NCBI GenBank assembly: GCA_943787175.1
Contig: CALSLK010000011.1
Span: forward strand, 1 to 64,000
Length of the DNA stretch: 64,000 bases
From: an uncultured Alphaproteobacteria bacterium
Lineage (GTDB): Bacteria; Pseudomonadota; Alphaproteobacteria; SP197
Direction: 5' to 3'
Under the pieces are notes generated by a model. That model did no database searches, was not told the DNA's origin, and saw nothing but the letters and a program-made list of their open reading frames with translations. Shown piece by piece: positions 37,429-46,580 of this stretch (its first letter is position 1; each line of letters starts with the position of its first letter). The translations under genes and the position numbers were made by a program.

Positions 37429-38772
37429 TTAGTAGGGCCCCGGCTTGATGGGCGAGCCGTCAAAGAAGCGTTCCGGGCGGAAGCGGCTTAGGTCATGGCC
37501 TGCGTCCCGTCCCGTAATCACATCAGCCATGATGCGGCCCACTGCCGGACCGATGCCGAAGCCGTGGCCTGAAAGGCCGGTCGCGACATAGAGGCCTGGA
37601 AGGTCGAGGGCTCCCAGGGTCGGCACGGCATCGGGTGTCACGTCGATCATGCCGGCCCAGGATTCCGCGAGCTTGACGCCCGCCAGCTTCGGGAACCGCT
37701 GGGGCAGGCGTTCTTCCATGCGGCGCACGGCCTTTTGCGATGGTTCGGGGTTCAGCACCCGCATGCGCTCGAAGGGTGTTGTCTCGTCGCCGCTCCAGCG
37801 TCGCGCCATGCCCCAGCTTCCGGGGTAGCCCTTCGGCGCAGCCGGGCGGATCTGGATATCGCGGGAGGCCACCTTCATCAGGGCCAGGAAGCGGGTGAAA
37901 TAGCGGAACGATTTGGGCGAGACATAGTGTTCGGCAATGTCGCCGGTCGAGACGGTATAGCCGCCATCGCTGCGCCGCCGCAGCGCCAGGCCCGGGACAT
38001 AGATGTTGTTGCTGTAGAACTCAGGCGTTGCTTCCGTGCGTCCAGCCGTGGAGCGCACCGCAAGTTGCGGCAGATTGATGCCGGAATTGTCGGCAAAGAA
38101 GGTCGACCACGCGCCCGCCGCCAACAGGACCTGCTCGCAGGCCACGCGGCCCTTCTCGGTCACGACGCCCGTGACCCGGCCGCCGTTGAGATCAAGCGTG
38201 CGCACCGCACAGTTCTCGATCACGGCAACGCCTTTCTTCTGGGCTGCGCGTGCCAGTGCGGGCACCGCCAGCCACGGCTCGCCACGCCCGTCGGACGGCG
38301 TATCCATGCCGCCGACGAAGTTGCCGTTCACATCAGGAAAACGTTCGGCGACCTCTTCTACGGTCAGGATGTTGGTTTCCAGCTGATGCTGCATGGAGAG
38401 TTCACGCCAGGCTTCGTAACCCGCAAGCGTCTCGGCACTTTCAGCAAGTTTGATGTTGGAGGATTGCGTGAAGGCCAGATCCGGCTCGCCGGTTTCCTGG
38501 GCCAGGCCGCGCCAGATGCGGTTGGATTCCATCATGATCGGCAGCTCGGCCCAGTCGCGGCCCTGCTGGCGCACCCAGCCCCAGTTGCGGCTGGATTGTT
38601 CGCCCGCCACGCGACCCTTTTCGGCTACCAGGACCTTCTTGCCGCGCTGCGCCAGGAACCATGCTGTCGCCACGCCTGCGATGCCGCCGCCGATCACCAC
38701 CACATCGACGGCTTCGGGCAAGGCGTCGTTGAAACGAACCGGCGTGTTCTCGGAAAACGTACCTTGGGTCAT
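37429..38772 (-). CDS. FAD-dependent oxidoreductase, DAO family
   Basis: 447 aa. Dinucleotide-binding motif VDVVVIGGGIAGVATAWFLAQRG (residues about 22-44), the family signature SSRNWGWVRQQGRD near 60-73, and the C-terminal FAD contact GLYVATGLSGHGFGIGPAVG near 398-417. DAO-family enzymes oxidise amines such as sarcosine, dimethylglycine or D-amino acids. The nearby onium-compound genes make an N-methyl amine a reasonable guess, but this is inference. Nine bases separate it from the upstream oxidoreductase gene, so they form one operon. Intact. Confidence 0.92.
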   Translation of the reverse strand: MTQGTFSENTPVRFNDALPEAVDVVVIGGGIAGVATAWFLAQRGKKVLVAEKGRVAGEQSSRNWGWVRQQGRDWAELPIMMESNRIWRGLAQETGEPDLAFTQSSNIKLAESAETLAGYEAWRELSMQHQLETNILTVEEVAERFPDVNGNFVGGMDTPSDGRGEPWLAVPALARAAQKKGVAVIENCAVRTLDLNGGRVTGVVTEKGRVACEQVLLAAGAWSTFFADNSGINLPQLAVRSTAGRTEATPEFYSNNIYVPGLALRRRSDGGYTVSTGDIAEHYVSPKSFRYFTRFLALMKVASRDIQIRPAAPKGYPGSWGMARRWSGDETTPFERMRVLNPEPSQKAVRRMEERLPQRFPKLAGVKLAESWAGMIDVTPDAVPTLGALDLPGLYVATGLSGHGFGIGPAVGRIMADVITGRDAGHDLSRFRPERFFDGSPIKPGPY

Positions 38773-38780
38773 CGTCTCTC

Positions 38781-39758
38781 TCAGGGTTCCAGGAGAATCT
38801 TGCCGAAGACCTGCCGGTCTTCCAGTTTGCGCTGGGCATCCTGAATAGCGCTCAGCGGAAAGACGGAATCGATGACAGGTTCCATGGCACCCTTTGCGAT
38901 CTCCTCCAGCAGCCAGGCAATGCCGTCAACAGACCAGCCGTTGGCACCGATGATGTTGAGCTCGCGCGTCCAGATGTAGCGAATGTCGGTCTGGGGCTCG
39001 AACCCGGCCGAGGCGCCGCAGGTCACCACGCGCCCGTTCTGTTTCATGGTGCGCAAGGCGGGCACCCAGGTCGGCCCGCCGATATAGTTCACGCAGACAT
39101 CGACGCCCTTCTTTTCCGAAAGTTTCCAGGCCGCCCGGCTGAAGTCTTCTTCCGAGGTATTGATGACATGGTCTGCGCCCAGTGCGGTGAGTTTCTCCAG
39201 GCTCTCGGCCCGTGATGAAACACAGATCGTGCGCGCACCGATCGCCTGGGCAATCTGCAGACAGCCTAGGCCCACGCCGCCAGCAGCACCCAGGATCAGC
39301 ACCAGTTCGTCCTTCTGCACTTTCGCGCGGTCGAACATCATGCGATGTGCCGTGCCGTAACCCACCGGCAGGGCGGCGGCCTGGAGGAAACTCACGTTAT
39401 CGGGGATATGGATGATCTGTTCGTCCGGCACCTTGGCAAGTTCAGCCAGTGCGCCCTGGCAATCCTCGCCCATCATGCCATCGCGCCCGAACGGGTCGAG
39501 CACAACGCGGTCGCCGGGTTTGGTGCGTGTGACGTCCTTGCCTACGGCTTGAACCACGCCGGCGGCATCACCGCCTGAAATCCACGGCGTCTCAATCGGG
39601 AAACCCGGCATACCACGGCGCACTTCAAGATCCAGATAGTTCAGCGCGCAGGCCTTCACGGCCACCAGAACCTCATCGTCGCCAATGACCGGATCGGGCC
39701 AGTCGTCATAAACGATGTTCTCGACCGGGCCCTGTTCCTTGATCACTGCTGCTTTCAT
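38781..39758 (-). CDS. zinc-type alcohol dehydrogenase / quinone oxidoreductase-like protein
   Basis: 325 aa medium-chain dehydrogenase/reductase. N-terminal GroES-like domain (VKACALNYLDLEVRRG, SGGDAAGVVQAVGKDVT) and Rossmann domain with VLILGAAGGVGLGCLQIAQAIGA near 145-167, ALGADHVINTSEEDF near 183 and GRVVTCGASAGFE near 230. The zinc-ligand cysteines of classical alcohol dehydrogenases are absent, which favours the quinone oxidoreductase-like branch using NADPH. First gene of a two-gene operon with the DAO oxidase. Intact. Confidence 0.88.
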   Translation of the reverse strand: MKAAVIKEQGPVENIVYDDWPDPVIGDDEVLVAVKACALNYLDLEVRRGMPGFPIETPWISGGDAAGVVQAVGKDVTRTKPGDRVVLDPFGRDGMMGEDCQGALAELAKVPDEQIIHIPDNVSFLQAAALPVGYGTAHRMMFDRAKVQKDELVLILGAAGGVGLGCLQIAQAIGARTICVSSRAESLEKLTALGADHVINTSEEDFSRAAWKLSEKKGVDVCVNYIGGPTWVPALRTMKQNGRVVTCGASAGFEPQTDIRYIWTRELNIIGANGWSVDGIAWLLEEIAKGAMEPVIDSVFPLSAIQDAQRKLEDRQVFGKILLEP

Positions 39759-39823
39759 GGCACCTCACTTGTCGGCGCAATGGTAGGTCGGCACGGGTGT
39801 CAGGTGAAGGCGATTCGCGAGGT

Positions 39824-40168
39824 TTACTCTGCCCGGCCTGCACACTTGATGCAGGTCTGGATGGCAGGATCGAAATCCAGGCGTTTGAAGCCGATTTCTT
39901 CGCCGCATTGGCCGCAATAGCCGTATTCGCCGTCGGCCAGGCGCTCAAGTGCCTGTTCGACCCGCACGCGTTCACAGCGTCGGCGGCGTTCCTGGGCTTC
40001 GGCCATGGCCTGGACCTGCATGGCGTCCATGCGTGACAGGCGACCCACACTCTGCTGATCCAGCTCGACCGGGGCACGCGATTGTGCCGCCACCTGCTGG
40101 TCGGCATCGAGCTCCTCCAGCTTGGCATGGAGCAATGAGGCGACGTCGACTTTCTTTGATCCACTCAT
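39824..40168 (-). CDS. TraR/DksA family zinc-finger protein
   Basis: 114 aa. A helical N-terminal coiled-coil-like region (RMDAMQVQAMAEAQERRRR) is followed by the C4 zinc finger GYCGQCGEEIGFKRL and CIKCAG (cysteines near 85, 88, 106 and 109). Shorter than DksA (about 150 aa), and the D-x-x-D-A tip of true DksA is not evident, so it is a DksA-like protein that may bind RNA polymerase's secondary channel. It is alone, upstream of and divergent from the Rieske oxygenase. Intact. Confidence 0.88.
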   Translation of the reverse strand: MSGSKKVDVASLLHAKLEELDADQQVAAQSRAPVELDQQSVGRLSRMDAMQVQAMAEAQERRRRCERVRVEQALERLADGEYGYCGQCGEEIGFKRLDFDPAIQTCIKCAGRAE

Positions 40169-40308
40169 GATGGAACAAAGCGTAGTCCCGAACGATGCGT
40201 GTGGGTATCGTTCAGTTCACATTGTTTGTGGCCTGTGCCGCAGTCGTTGAGGCTACGCGGTTTTTATTGTATGTGTGTTCAAGAACCCGATTCGAGAAGG
40301 ATCCTGTC

Positions 40309-41427
40309 ATGGCTTCTGTAACCGCAATGCCTGTTACCGGTTTCAGCGACGATCCCATGCGTTCGCAGACCATGACGGCGTCGTTCTATTACGACCCGGC
40401 GGTTTATGAGCGCGAGAAGGCGGCGGTGTTCTACAGCACCTGGCAGTATGTGGGGCATGTCTCGATGCTGCCGGAGCCTGGCAACTTCATCGTGCGCGAC
40501 ATCCACGATCAGAGCATTGTCGTGTTGCGTCGCCAGGACGGAAGCCTGACCAGCTACTTCAACGTCTGCCAGCATCGCGCCCATCGCCTGCTCGAAGGCG
40601 AAGGCAAGCTTGGCCCGGTCCTGACCTGCCCCTATCACGGCTGGGCCTATGGCCAGGATGGCAAGCTTCGCACCGCGCGCGGTCGCGAGAACGAAGCCGA
40701 TTTTGACAACGATGCCTACTGCCTGGAATCGATCAATCTGGGCGAGATGCTGGGCTTCATCTTCGTCAATCTGGACGGCACAGCGCCCGACTTCGACATC
40801 GTCACCGCAGGTATCAAAGCCGAACTCGAAGCCTTCTCACCGAATGCTGCTGATCTCAAATGCGCAGATCGCAGTGAGTACGTCCTGGAAGCCAACTGGA
40901 AGAATTCGGTCGAAAACTATGACGAGTGTTTCCACTGCCCCAACCAGCACCGCTCGCTGATCGAGGAAGCGCTGGATTACGACACCTACCGGATCACGAC
41001 TCACGAGTACCACCACAGCCATCGCACCCGCGAAAAGAACGTTGCTTATGGCAACGTTACTGAAGGCGCTGCCTTGCCCGACGAATTCGCCAGCCTGCTG
41101 CTGTGGCCCAACTGGGTGATCGAGGCCTATCCCGGCGGCAACCTGACGGTGTTCCATCACGTTCCGGATGGTCCGGAAACCACGGTGCAGAAATGCGAGT
41201 GGTATTTCCCCCAGGAGAAGCCGAGCAAGGAAGAGCAGGCCGTCATCGACTTCGTTCACGAAGTCCGGTTGGAAGACATTCCCCTGTGCGCGAGTGTGCA
41301 GAAGGGCCTGCACAGCCTGGGATACAAACAGGGTCGCTTCAACGTCGACCAGGACCGCACGGAAGTCAGCGAACATGCCGTCCACGACTTTCAGCTCAAA
41401 TGGCTCACGGCCATGGGCGAGCTATAA
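40309..41427 (+). CDS. Rieske-type aromatic ring-hydroxylating / onium demethylating oxygenase, alpha subunit
   Basis: 372 aa. Rieske 2Fe-2S site C87-x-H89 and C107-x2-H110 (NVCQHRAHRLL, LTCPYHGWAYG), then the mononuclear iron site in SVENYDECFHCPNQH (E206, H209, H214). The sequence style resembles GbcA-like and CntA-like enzymes that demethylate glycine betaine or cleave carnitine. Start 40309 follows AAGGAT; an in-frame upstream extension to 40195 is not family-like. The reductase partner is not in the window. Intact; substrate inferred from context only. Confidence 0.9.
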   Translation: MASVTAMPVTGFSDDPMRSQTMTASFYYDPAVYEREKAAVFYSTWQYVGHVSMLPEPGNFIVRDIHDQSIVVLRRQDGSLTSYFNVCQHRAHRLLEGEGKLGPVLTCPYHGWAYGQDGKLRTARGRENEADFDNDAYCLESINLGEMLGFIFVNLDGTAPDFDIVTAGIKAELEAFSPNAADLKCADRSEYVLEANWKNSVENYDECFHCPNQHRSLIEEALDYDTYRITTHEYHHSHRTREKNVAYGNVTEGAALPDEFASLLLWPNWVIEAYPGGNLTVFHHVPDGPETTVQKCEWYFPQEKPSKEEQAVIDFVHEVRLEDIPLCASVQKGLHSLGYKQGRFNVDQDRTEVSEHAVHDFQLKWLTAMGEL

Positions 41428-41457
41428 GGCAACGCTCTTTTCCTGACAGGCTTCGCG

Positions 41458-41494
41458 AAAAAAAAGGGGCGCGGAACCCAGCGGTTCCGCGCCC
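41458..41494 (-). terminator. rho-independent terminator of the binding-protein gene
   Basis: Perfect 12 bp stem (41467-41478 with 41483-41494, CAGC loop), followed on the minus strand by C and then eight T. On the plus strand it could also end the Rieske transcript, as AAATTTT follows. Confidence 0.93.
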
Positions 41495-41517
41495 AAATTT
41501 TAAGACCTCAGCTAGGT

Positions 41518-42642
41518 CTAGAGACCAGCCTGGATGTCTTCCCAGAGCTGAAGCTGTTTGGCATCCGATTCCGGACTCGCCGGCACGAAAAACGTCGTGC
41601 CGCTCATCAGGGCATTGGGATCGTCGTAACCCAGAGCCGTGAGCGTTGACGGGTCAACCAGATCGAACGACTTGGCATTGCCATGACCGTAACCATAGGC
41701 CTCGATCAGGAACTTGCCTGATTCCGGAGCCAGCCAGGCGTCGATGAAGTCATAGACCATATCGCCGTCGGCTTCCGAACCGGTCATGTGCACCAGACCG
41801 CAGGCCCAGCCGAAAGCGCCTTCCTTCGGCGCGGCAAAGGCGACGGGAATGCCCTGTTCGGTCAGGTTCACCAGGGCCTCGTTCCAGGCGTAACCCATGA
41901 CGCACTCGCCCGATGCAATCGCATGCTCCATGTCCGTCTGGCTTTCCCAGTAGAACCGAACCAGAGGACGCTGCTTGCGTGTCAGTTCACCGGCCTCGGC
42001 AAGCTGCTCGTCGGTCGGCTCGAAGACGTCATAGCCCAGCATCTTCAGAGCAATGGACAGGTTGACGAAGGTGCCGCGCGCGCAGATGCGACCGGCATAA
42101 TCCTCATCGAACAACATGCCCCAGGTCTCTTCACCCTCATAGATGTCGGTGCGATAGATGATCGAGGAAAGACCGAAATCGGTCAGGACCATGTAGAGGT
42201 CATTGTCGACTACGGCACCGGTCATGGTGTGCAGCGCCGGAAACATGTCGTCCCAATAGGACACGCGGCTGGTATCGATCGGCTGGATCACGCCGGCGGC
42301 CTGCCATTTCGGCACATTGTCCACGCAGGGATGCGACAGGTCCGTCTGGAACCCGGCTCGGATCTTCTGCAGGCCGTCCTCGGCCGAGGCAAACACCGAC
42401 CAACCCGGTGATCCGCCGTACTCGTCGATGTAAGCCTGGTGCAGTTCGGGAATCTCGTAACCCGACCAGGTAAAGTAGCTGAGATCCGCAGCATCCGCGC
42501 GCACAGACTGCGGTGCCATGGAGGATGCGACCGGCGCCAGGCCGGCCACGGCGGTCGCCTGAACGAACTGACGACGGCTGATATGACCGTGGATCAGCTG
42601 ATTCTGCAGCTTTTCCACGTTTGGTTTTTTAAGAAAATGCAT
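41518..42642 (-). CDS. ABC transporter substrate-binding protein, spermidine/putrescine type, Tat-exported
   Basis: 374 aa PotD-like family-1 binding protein. Twin-arginine leader HISRRQFVQATAVAGLAP with the mature protein starting near ADAADLSYFTWSGYEIPELH. Further family marks: GLQKIRAGFQTDLSHPC, WGMLFDEDYAGRI, GECVMGYAWNEALVNLTEQG, and a C-terminal FIDAWLAPESGKFLIEAYGYG. GGGAGA lies nine bases before ATG 42642. No permease or ATPase genes adjoin. The divergent neighbour pair ends in a gamma-glutamyl-ligase-like gene, consistent with polyamine or amine use. Intact. Confidence 0.91.
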   Translation of the reverse strand: MHFLKKPNVEKLQNQLIHGHISRRQFVQATAVAGLAPVASSMAPQSVRADAADLSYFTWSGYEIPELHQAYIDEYGGSPGWSVFASAEDGLQKIRAGFQTDLSHPCVDNVPKWQAAGVIQPIDTSRVSYWDDMFPALHTMTGAVVDNDLYMVLTDFGLSSIIYRTDIYEGEETWGMLFDEDYAGRICARGTFVNLSIALKMLGYDVFEPTDEQLAEAGELTRKQRPLVRFYWESQTDMEHAIASGECVMGYAWNEALVNLTEQGIPVAFAAPKEGAFGWACGLVHMTGSEADGDMVYDFIDAWLAPESGKFLIEAYGYGHGNAKSFDLVDPSTLTALGYDDPNALMSGTTFFVPASPESDAKQLQLWEDIQAGL

Positions 42643-42840
42643 AATTTCACTCTCCCAGGTTGAAGGTGGCAACCGGCATTTTTTTGCTCTTTGTTGCCCT
42701 CGCTCAGGTGCTAGCACACTGAAACGGCAAAAAATCGTATCCAACCAAGCGTAACTCGCCAACTAAGAAAATCTCGTCGCTTGCTTCCGGGCTCAGGCTT
42801 GGTCAAGCTTGGGAGGGGAAAGTGATCAAAGGGGAATATA

Positions 42841-43212
42841 ATGACTGACAATAATGTACCGGTCGTCGACAAGGGCGATACCGGAATGGCGATTATCATC
42901 TATGCGCTCTATCTGGCCTCGTTTGTGGTGGGTATCTCATCCATCGTGGGCGTGATCATGGCCTATGTATCGCGCGGAAACGCGCCGGCATGGCTGGAAA
43001 GCCACTACCGGTTCCAGATCAGAACGTTCTGGCTGTTCTTTCTGTTTGCCGTCATCTCGGCGCTTCTCATGTTTGTGTTCATCGGAATCCTGACCGCGGG
43101 GCTGGCTGCCATCTGGTTCATCGTGCGCTGCGTCAAGGGCATCATGTGGGTGCAGAAGGGTCAGGAAGTCCCTGATCCGGGTTCCTGGATGTTCGGGGAA
43201 GCCAAGAAGTGA
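42841..43212 (+). CDS. DUF4870-like small membrane protein
   Basis: 123 aa with three hydrophobic segments (about 16-40, 61-80, 82-102: IIIYALYLASFVVGISSIVG, FWLFFLFAVISALLMFVFIG, ILTAGLAAIWFIVRCVKG). The ESHYRFQIRTFW link and late VRCVKGIMWVQKGQ fit DUF4870/Tic20-like proteins. Function unknown. GGGGAA lies shortly before the ATG. Its TGA overlaps the GTG start of the ligase gene (GTGA), so translation of the two is coupled. Confidence 0.82.
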   Translation: MTDNNVPVVDKGDTGMAIIIYALYLASFVVGISSIVGVIMAYVSRGNAPAWLESHYRFQIRTFWLFFLFAVISALLMFVFIGILTAGLAAIWFIVRCVKGIMWVQKGQEVPDPGSWMFGEAKK

Positions 43213-44555
43213 GCCATGGCGCTGAGCCGGTTGTTGTCGAACAGGTCACTGCACAGCTCGAATCCCAGGGGATTCGAGCTGTGCATATCGGCATCTTCGA
43301 CATCGACAGCCGGTTCCGCGTCAAGCGCGTAGAGACCGACAAGTTCCTGAAACTGTTGGCCGGTGGTCAGGACTTCTGCAAGGTCCTCTACAACTGGGAT
43401 GTGGCAGAGGTGCCTTATGGCCAGGGTGACTGGGCGGATGAACCCGCGCCGATCGATCCGGCCACCGGACGCCTTTTCCCTTTTGTTGAAGGTGAGGCAG
43501 TCTTCATCGCTGATTTTGCTGGTGAGATCGGCAAGCTGTCGCCACGCAATCTTCTGAAAACCCAGTTATCCAAAGCAGCAGAGATGGGCTTTTCCGTCAC
43601 TGCCGGATTTGAGTACGAGTTTTTCGTGCTCGAGGAAACGCCCGCCAGCGTACGTGCAAAGGACTACACTGGTCTGACGTCATGGCAGCCGGGCAACCAC
43701 ACCTATTCTATGGTTCCGGCCATCGCCCATGAGTTCTTTTCCGGCCTGGAGGCGACGCTGCTGCCCCTGTGTATCGGCCTTGATGCTATTCACACAGAGC
43801 AGGGTCCCGGCTGTGTTGAAACGCCGCTGAAACCTGCCGAAGGTCTGATTGCCGCCGACAACGCGGCGCTCTTCAAGACCTTCACAAAGGCCTATTGCGA
43901 ACGTCAGGGCCTGATGGCGACCTTCATGGCCAAGTGGTCCAACGAAACCAACGGTCAGTCGGGCCATACCCATATCTCGTTCCAGACTGAGGATGGCGGT
44001 CAGGCGTTTTATGATCCCGATGCGCCCCATGGTATTTCAGCGACCATGCGCCATTTTATCGGCGGACTGGTCTCGATGCTGCCTGAAACGCTGGCCATGT
44101 GCAGTCACACCATGAACGCCTATCGGCGCATGGTGCCGGGCATCTGGGCACCCATTACCGCGACCTGGGGCGTGCAGAACCGTACCTCGGCCGTGCGTGT
44201 TATTCCGGGTTCGCCCGGCGCCACCCGTGTCGAGTTCCGGGTTCCCGCCGCCGATGCAAACCCCCACATGGTGCTGGCACAGGTTCTGGGTGCCGGTCTG
44301 TGGGGTATCGAAAACAAGATCGACCCCGGCGAGCCATCGGTGGGCGAGGCCACGCTCGACAATGTGCCTGAGGAAGCACGCCTTCCGCGTGATCTCGGCG
44401 AAGCGGCTGATCGCCTGCATGGCTCGGAACGGGCCCGCGCCATGTTCGGTGATGCCTTTGTCGATTGGTTCAGTTTCACGCGCCGTCATGAAGCCGATCA
44501 GTTCCGCCGTCACGTCAGCGACCTCGACCGACGCCGATATCTCGACGTCTACTGA
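43209..44555 (+). CDS. glutamine synthetase family ligase (GlnA3/gamma-glutamylamine synthetase-like)
   Basis: 448 aa. Family marks: AGFEYEFFVLEE near 137 (metal glutamates), GCVETPLKPAEG near 200, SNETNGQSGHTHISFQ near 245 with the metal His, WGVQNRTSAVRVIPG near 320 and RVEFRVPAADANPHM near 340. It lacks the Tyr adenylylation-loop sequence of housekeeping GlnA and belongs to the diverged group that ligates glutamate to amines or polyamines. Start GTG 43209 overlaps the upstream stop. A perfect 16 bp inverted repeat lies at codons 15-26. Its end overlaps the convergent cyclase gene by seven bases. Intact. Confidence 0.9.
   Translation: MSHGAEPVVVEQVTAQLESQGIRAVHIGIFDIDSRFRVKRVETDKFLKLLAGGQDFCKVLYNWDVAEVPYGQGDWADEPAPIDPATGRLFPFVEGEAVFIADFAGEIGKLSPRNLLKTQLSKAAEMGFSVTAGFEYEFFVLEETPASVRAKDYTGLTSWQPGNHTYSMVPAIAHEFFSGLEATLLPLCIGLDAIHTEQGPGCVETPLKPAEGLIAADNAALFKTFTKAYCERQGLMATFMAKWSNETNGQSGHTHISFQTEDGGQAFYDPDAPHGISATMRHFIGGLVSMLPETLAMCSHTMNAYRRMVPGIWAPITATWGVQNRTSAVRVIPGSPGATRVEFRVPAADANPHMVLAQVLGAGLWGIENKIDPGEPSVGEATLDNVPEEARLPRDLGEAADRLHGSERARAMFGDAFVDWFSFTRRHEADQFRRHVSDLDRRRYLDVY
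43251..43284. repeat. perfect 16 bp inverted repeat inside the ligase gene
   Basis: GCACAGCTCGAATCCC (43251-43266), AG, GGGATTCGAGCTGTGC (43269-43284). It lies 42 bases downstream of the start codon and is fully coding (AQLESQGIRAVHI). Confidence 0.95.
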
Positions 44556-45766
44556 TCGCCTTCGGGCTTGAGGGCATAAAGCGTCCGGCCTTCTTCCACG
44601 CCGCGCAGCACGTGTTCTCCCACGCTGACCATCTGACCACGACAGTTCTGTGCCTTGTCGGCAAAAGACTGGGACATCAGGATTGGATGACCCAGGGCCG
44701 TGCACAGGGACTCGATGCGTGAGGCCTCATTGACGGCCGGGCCCAGGATCGTGAAATCCAACCGGTCGGCAGCGCCCACATTGCCATAGAACACCTCTCC
44801 CAGATGCAGGGCGGCATCCAGTTGCATTCTGACATCGGGTTCACCGGGACGCTCGATCAGGCCAACAGCGTCAACGGCTTCCCGTGCTGCATTCAAGGCC
44901 TCCAGGCACAGATCAGCCTCTTCGTTGCCACGGTGCTCGAACACGGCAAGCAATCCATCGCCCAGAAATTTGAGCACCTCGCCCCCATGATCGCGTATTG
45001 GAGCGACCATGGCGTCGAAACACTGGTTCAGCACCTGGGTGACGGCTTTCTGATCGACACGGTTGGCCAGCGTCGTGAAACCTTTGAGATCGGTGATCAG
45101 GATGATGGCCGGAATCATGCGGAACGATCCGCGGCGGTAGGCACCGGCCAGAATCTCGCCGCTGGCATGGCGCCCCACATAGGCACGCAGCAGGTTCTGG
45201 GCGATCTCGTAGTCGACGCTCGATTTCACCGAAAGAGCCAGGCGCGGCATCAACCGTTCCAGGATGGCGACGTCACGTTCCGCGAACCCGCCTTGGCGGT
45301 CCGTCGTCCAGGTCATCATCACGCCGGTGTTGCCGGTCGTGGCGCCATCAAGGCCAAAGGAGACCAGTTTGGCGAGATGTTCTGTCGCACCCGCGGCGCG
45401 AAACTCTGCAAAGACAGGCCAGCGTTCGGTCTCGCGCGGGTCGGTGAGATCCGAGCGCTTCAGTCTGGTATCCGCGCTTTCCACCAGGGCACGCATGGGG
45501 CTTTGCAGCCATCGCGGACTGGTGGCCTGCTCAAGCGTGTTGGGGCTGGTTTCAACACCCCTGCCACGCCGCCAGACGTTCGAGACCGAATCAATCAGCG
45601 GGTGCATGGTGCGCGCCGATACATTGCCGCGATGCAAGGGCAGGCCCAGAGCGACAAGGCGCTCACAGAATTCCTGCATCTGCTGGTGTACGGGAGCCTG
45701 CAGGAGACCAAGTTCAATCAGCCTGTCGCTGATGATCTGGATCGCCCGGGCATCATCGTCATGCAT
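44549..45766 (-). CDS. class III adenylate/guanylate cyclase domain protein
   Basis: 405 aa. The C-terminal catalytic domain (about 215-390) has IILITDLKGFTTLANR with the metal aspartate, HGGEVLKFLGDGLLAVFE with the second metal aspartate, and LGEVFYGNVGAADRLDFTILGPAVNEASRIE with purine and transition-state residues. The N-terminal half looks GAF-like without membrane segments, so the enzyme is probably cytosolic and regulated by a small ligand or partner. It would make cAMP or cGMP; base choice is not clear from sequence. Convergent, seven-base overlap with the ligase gene. Intact. Confidence 0.9.
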   Translation of the reverse strand: MHDDDARAIQIISDRLIELGLLQAPVHQQMQEFCERLVALGLPLHRGNVSARTMHPLIDSVSNVWRRGRGVETSPNTLEQATSPRWLQSPMRALVESADTRLKRSDLTDPRETERWPVFAEFRAAGATEHLAKLVSFGLDGATTGNTGVMMTWTTDRQGGFAERDVAILERLMPRLALSVKSSVDYEIAQNLLRAYVGRHASGEILAGAYRRGSFRMIPAIILITDLKGFTTLANRVDQKAVTQVLNQCFDAMVAPIRDHGGEVLKFLGDGLLAVFEHRGNEEADLCLEALNAAREAVDAVGLIERPGEPDVRMQLDAALHLGEVFYGNVGAADRLDFTILGPAVNEASRIESLCTALGHPILMSQSFADKAQNCRGQMVSVGEHVLRGVEEGRTLYALKPEGDQ

Positions 45767-45825
45767 GACGAGGAACCTTCCGGCGCAATCGTTGCTAAGT
45801 GCGGTATGCCGCGAGAAGCAAAAAC

Positions 45826-46365
45826 CTAGGCCAGTTCGACCCAGGTTGCGAGAGGTCCGCGATCACCATCATGGCAGCGCAGGTGAACCCGCTGGTTTGG
45901 CTCCAGGCGCACGATGCCGGTTTTGGGCAGGATGCGTGCAGGCACAAAGACATCACGACTGCCGTCCTCGGGCGTGACGAAACCAAATCCCTTGTTGGCA
46001 TCAAAGAACTTCACGACGCCGGTAACTTCGTGTTCCTCGCCTTCGTCGCGTTCAAAGCGTTCCGGGCGATGACGGTGCTCCTCGCCATGGCCGGTGCCTG
46101 GCTGCTCTGCAGTCGAGAGATCGACGTGATGGATGTGCGAGACCTGAAAGCCGCGGTCACTTTTGGTGACATCGCATTCAATCGTCGCGCCGTTGGGAAG
46201 CTCGTGCAGGCCGGCCTTGGTCACGACTGAAGCGTGGACGAACACGTCCGGTTCGCCTTCGGCAACCTGCGCAAACCCGAAGCCTTTGGTCGTGTTGAAC
46301 CACTTCACCGTGGCCTTCACGTTTGTGCGTTCGTTCTGTGGACCTGATCCGTAAGTATCTGACAT
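45826..46365 (-). CDS. cold-shock protein with two CSD domains
   Basis: 179 aa. Two cold-shock domains, ATVKWFNTTKGFGFAQV...DVFVHASVV (about 16-80) and GVVKFFDANKGFGFVTPEDG...DVFVPARIL (about 113-178), joined by a charged His/Glu-rich linker (GHGEEHRHRPERFERDEG). The RNP1-like KGFGF and RNP2-like VFVHA motifs bind single-stranded RNA or DNA. Double-CSD proteins of this kind are common in alphaproteobacteria. I start at ATG 46365; upstream in-frame codons to 46434 have poor coding character. No clear ribosome site. The 215-base gap upstream holds no gene and may contain a structured 5' leader. Confidence 0.9.
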   Translation of the reverse strand: MSDTYGSGPQNERTNVKATVKWFNTTKGFGFAQVAEGEPDVFVHASVVTKAGLHELPNGATIECDVTKSDRGFQVSHIHHVDLSTAEQPGTGHGEEHRHRPERFERDEGEEHEVTGVVKFFDANKGFGFVTPEDGSRDVFVPARILPKTGIVRLEPNQRVHLRCHDGDRGPLATWVELA

Positions 46366-46580
46366 CGCGGTAACCCGGACTCTGATCCGGTCGGCTGACA
46401 CGGGAGATTCCGACCGAATAACCCAGTACATCAAACCCAGGAGGCGCTTCTATCCAGCAAACTCGTAGCGGATAGCCATGTCACTGCTACGCCACCTGAA
46501 CCAGCATCATGGTGCGCCAATTCCCAACACAAACAAGAAAAAACTTGCGCACCAACGGCTGGTTTGGATCGGATCGAGAG

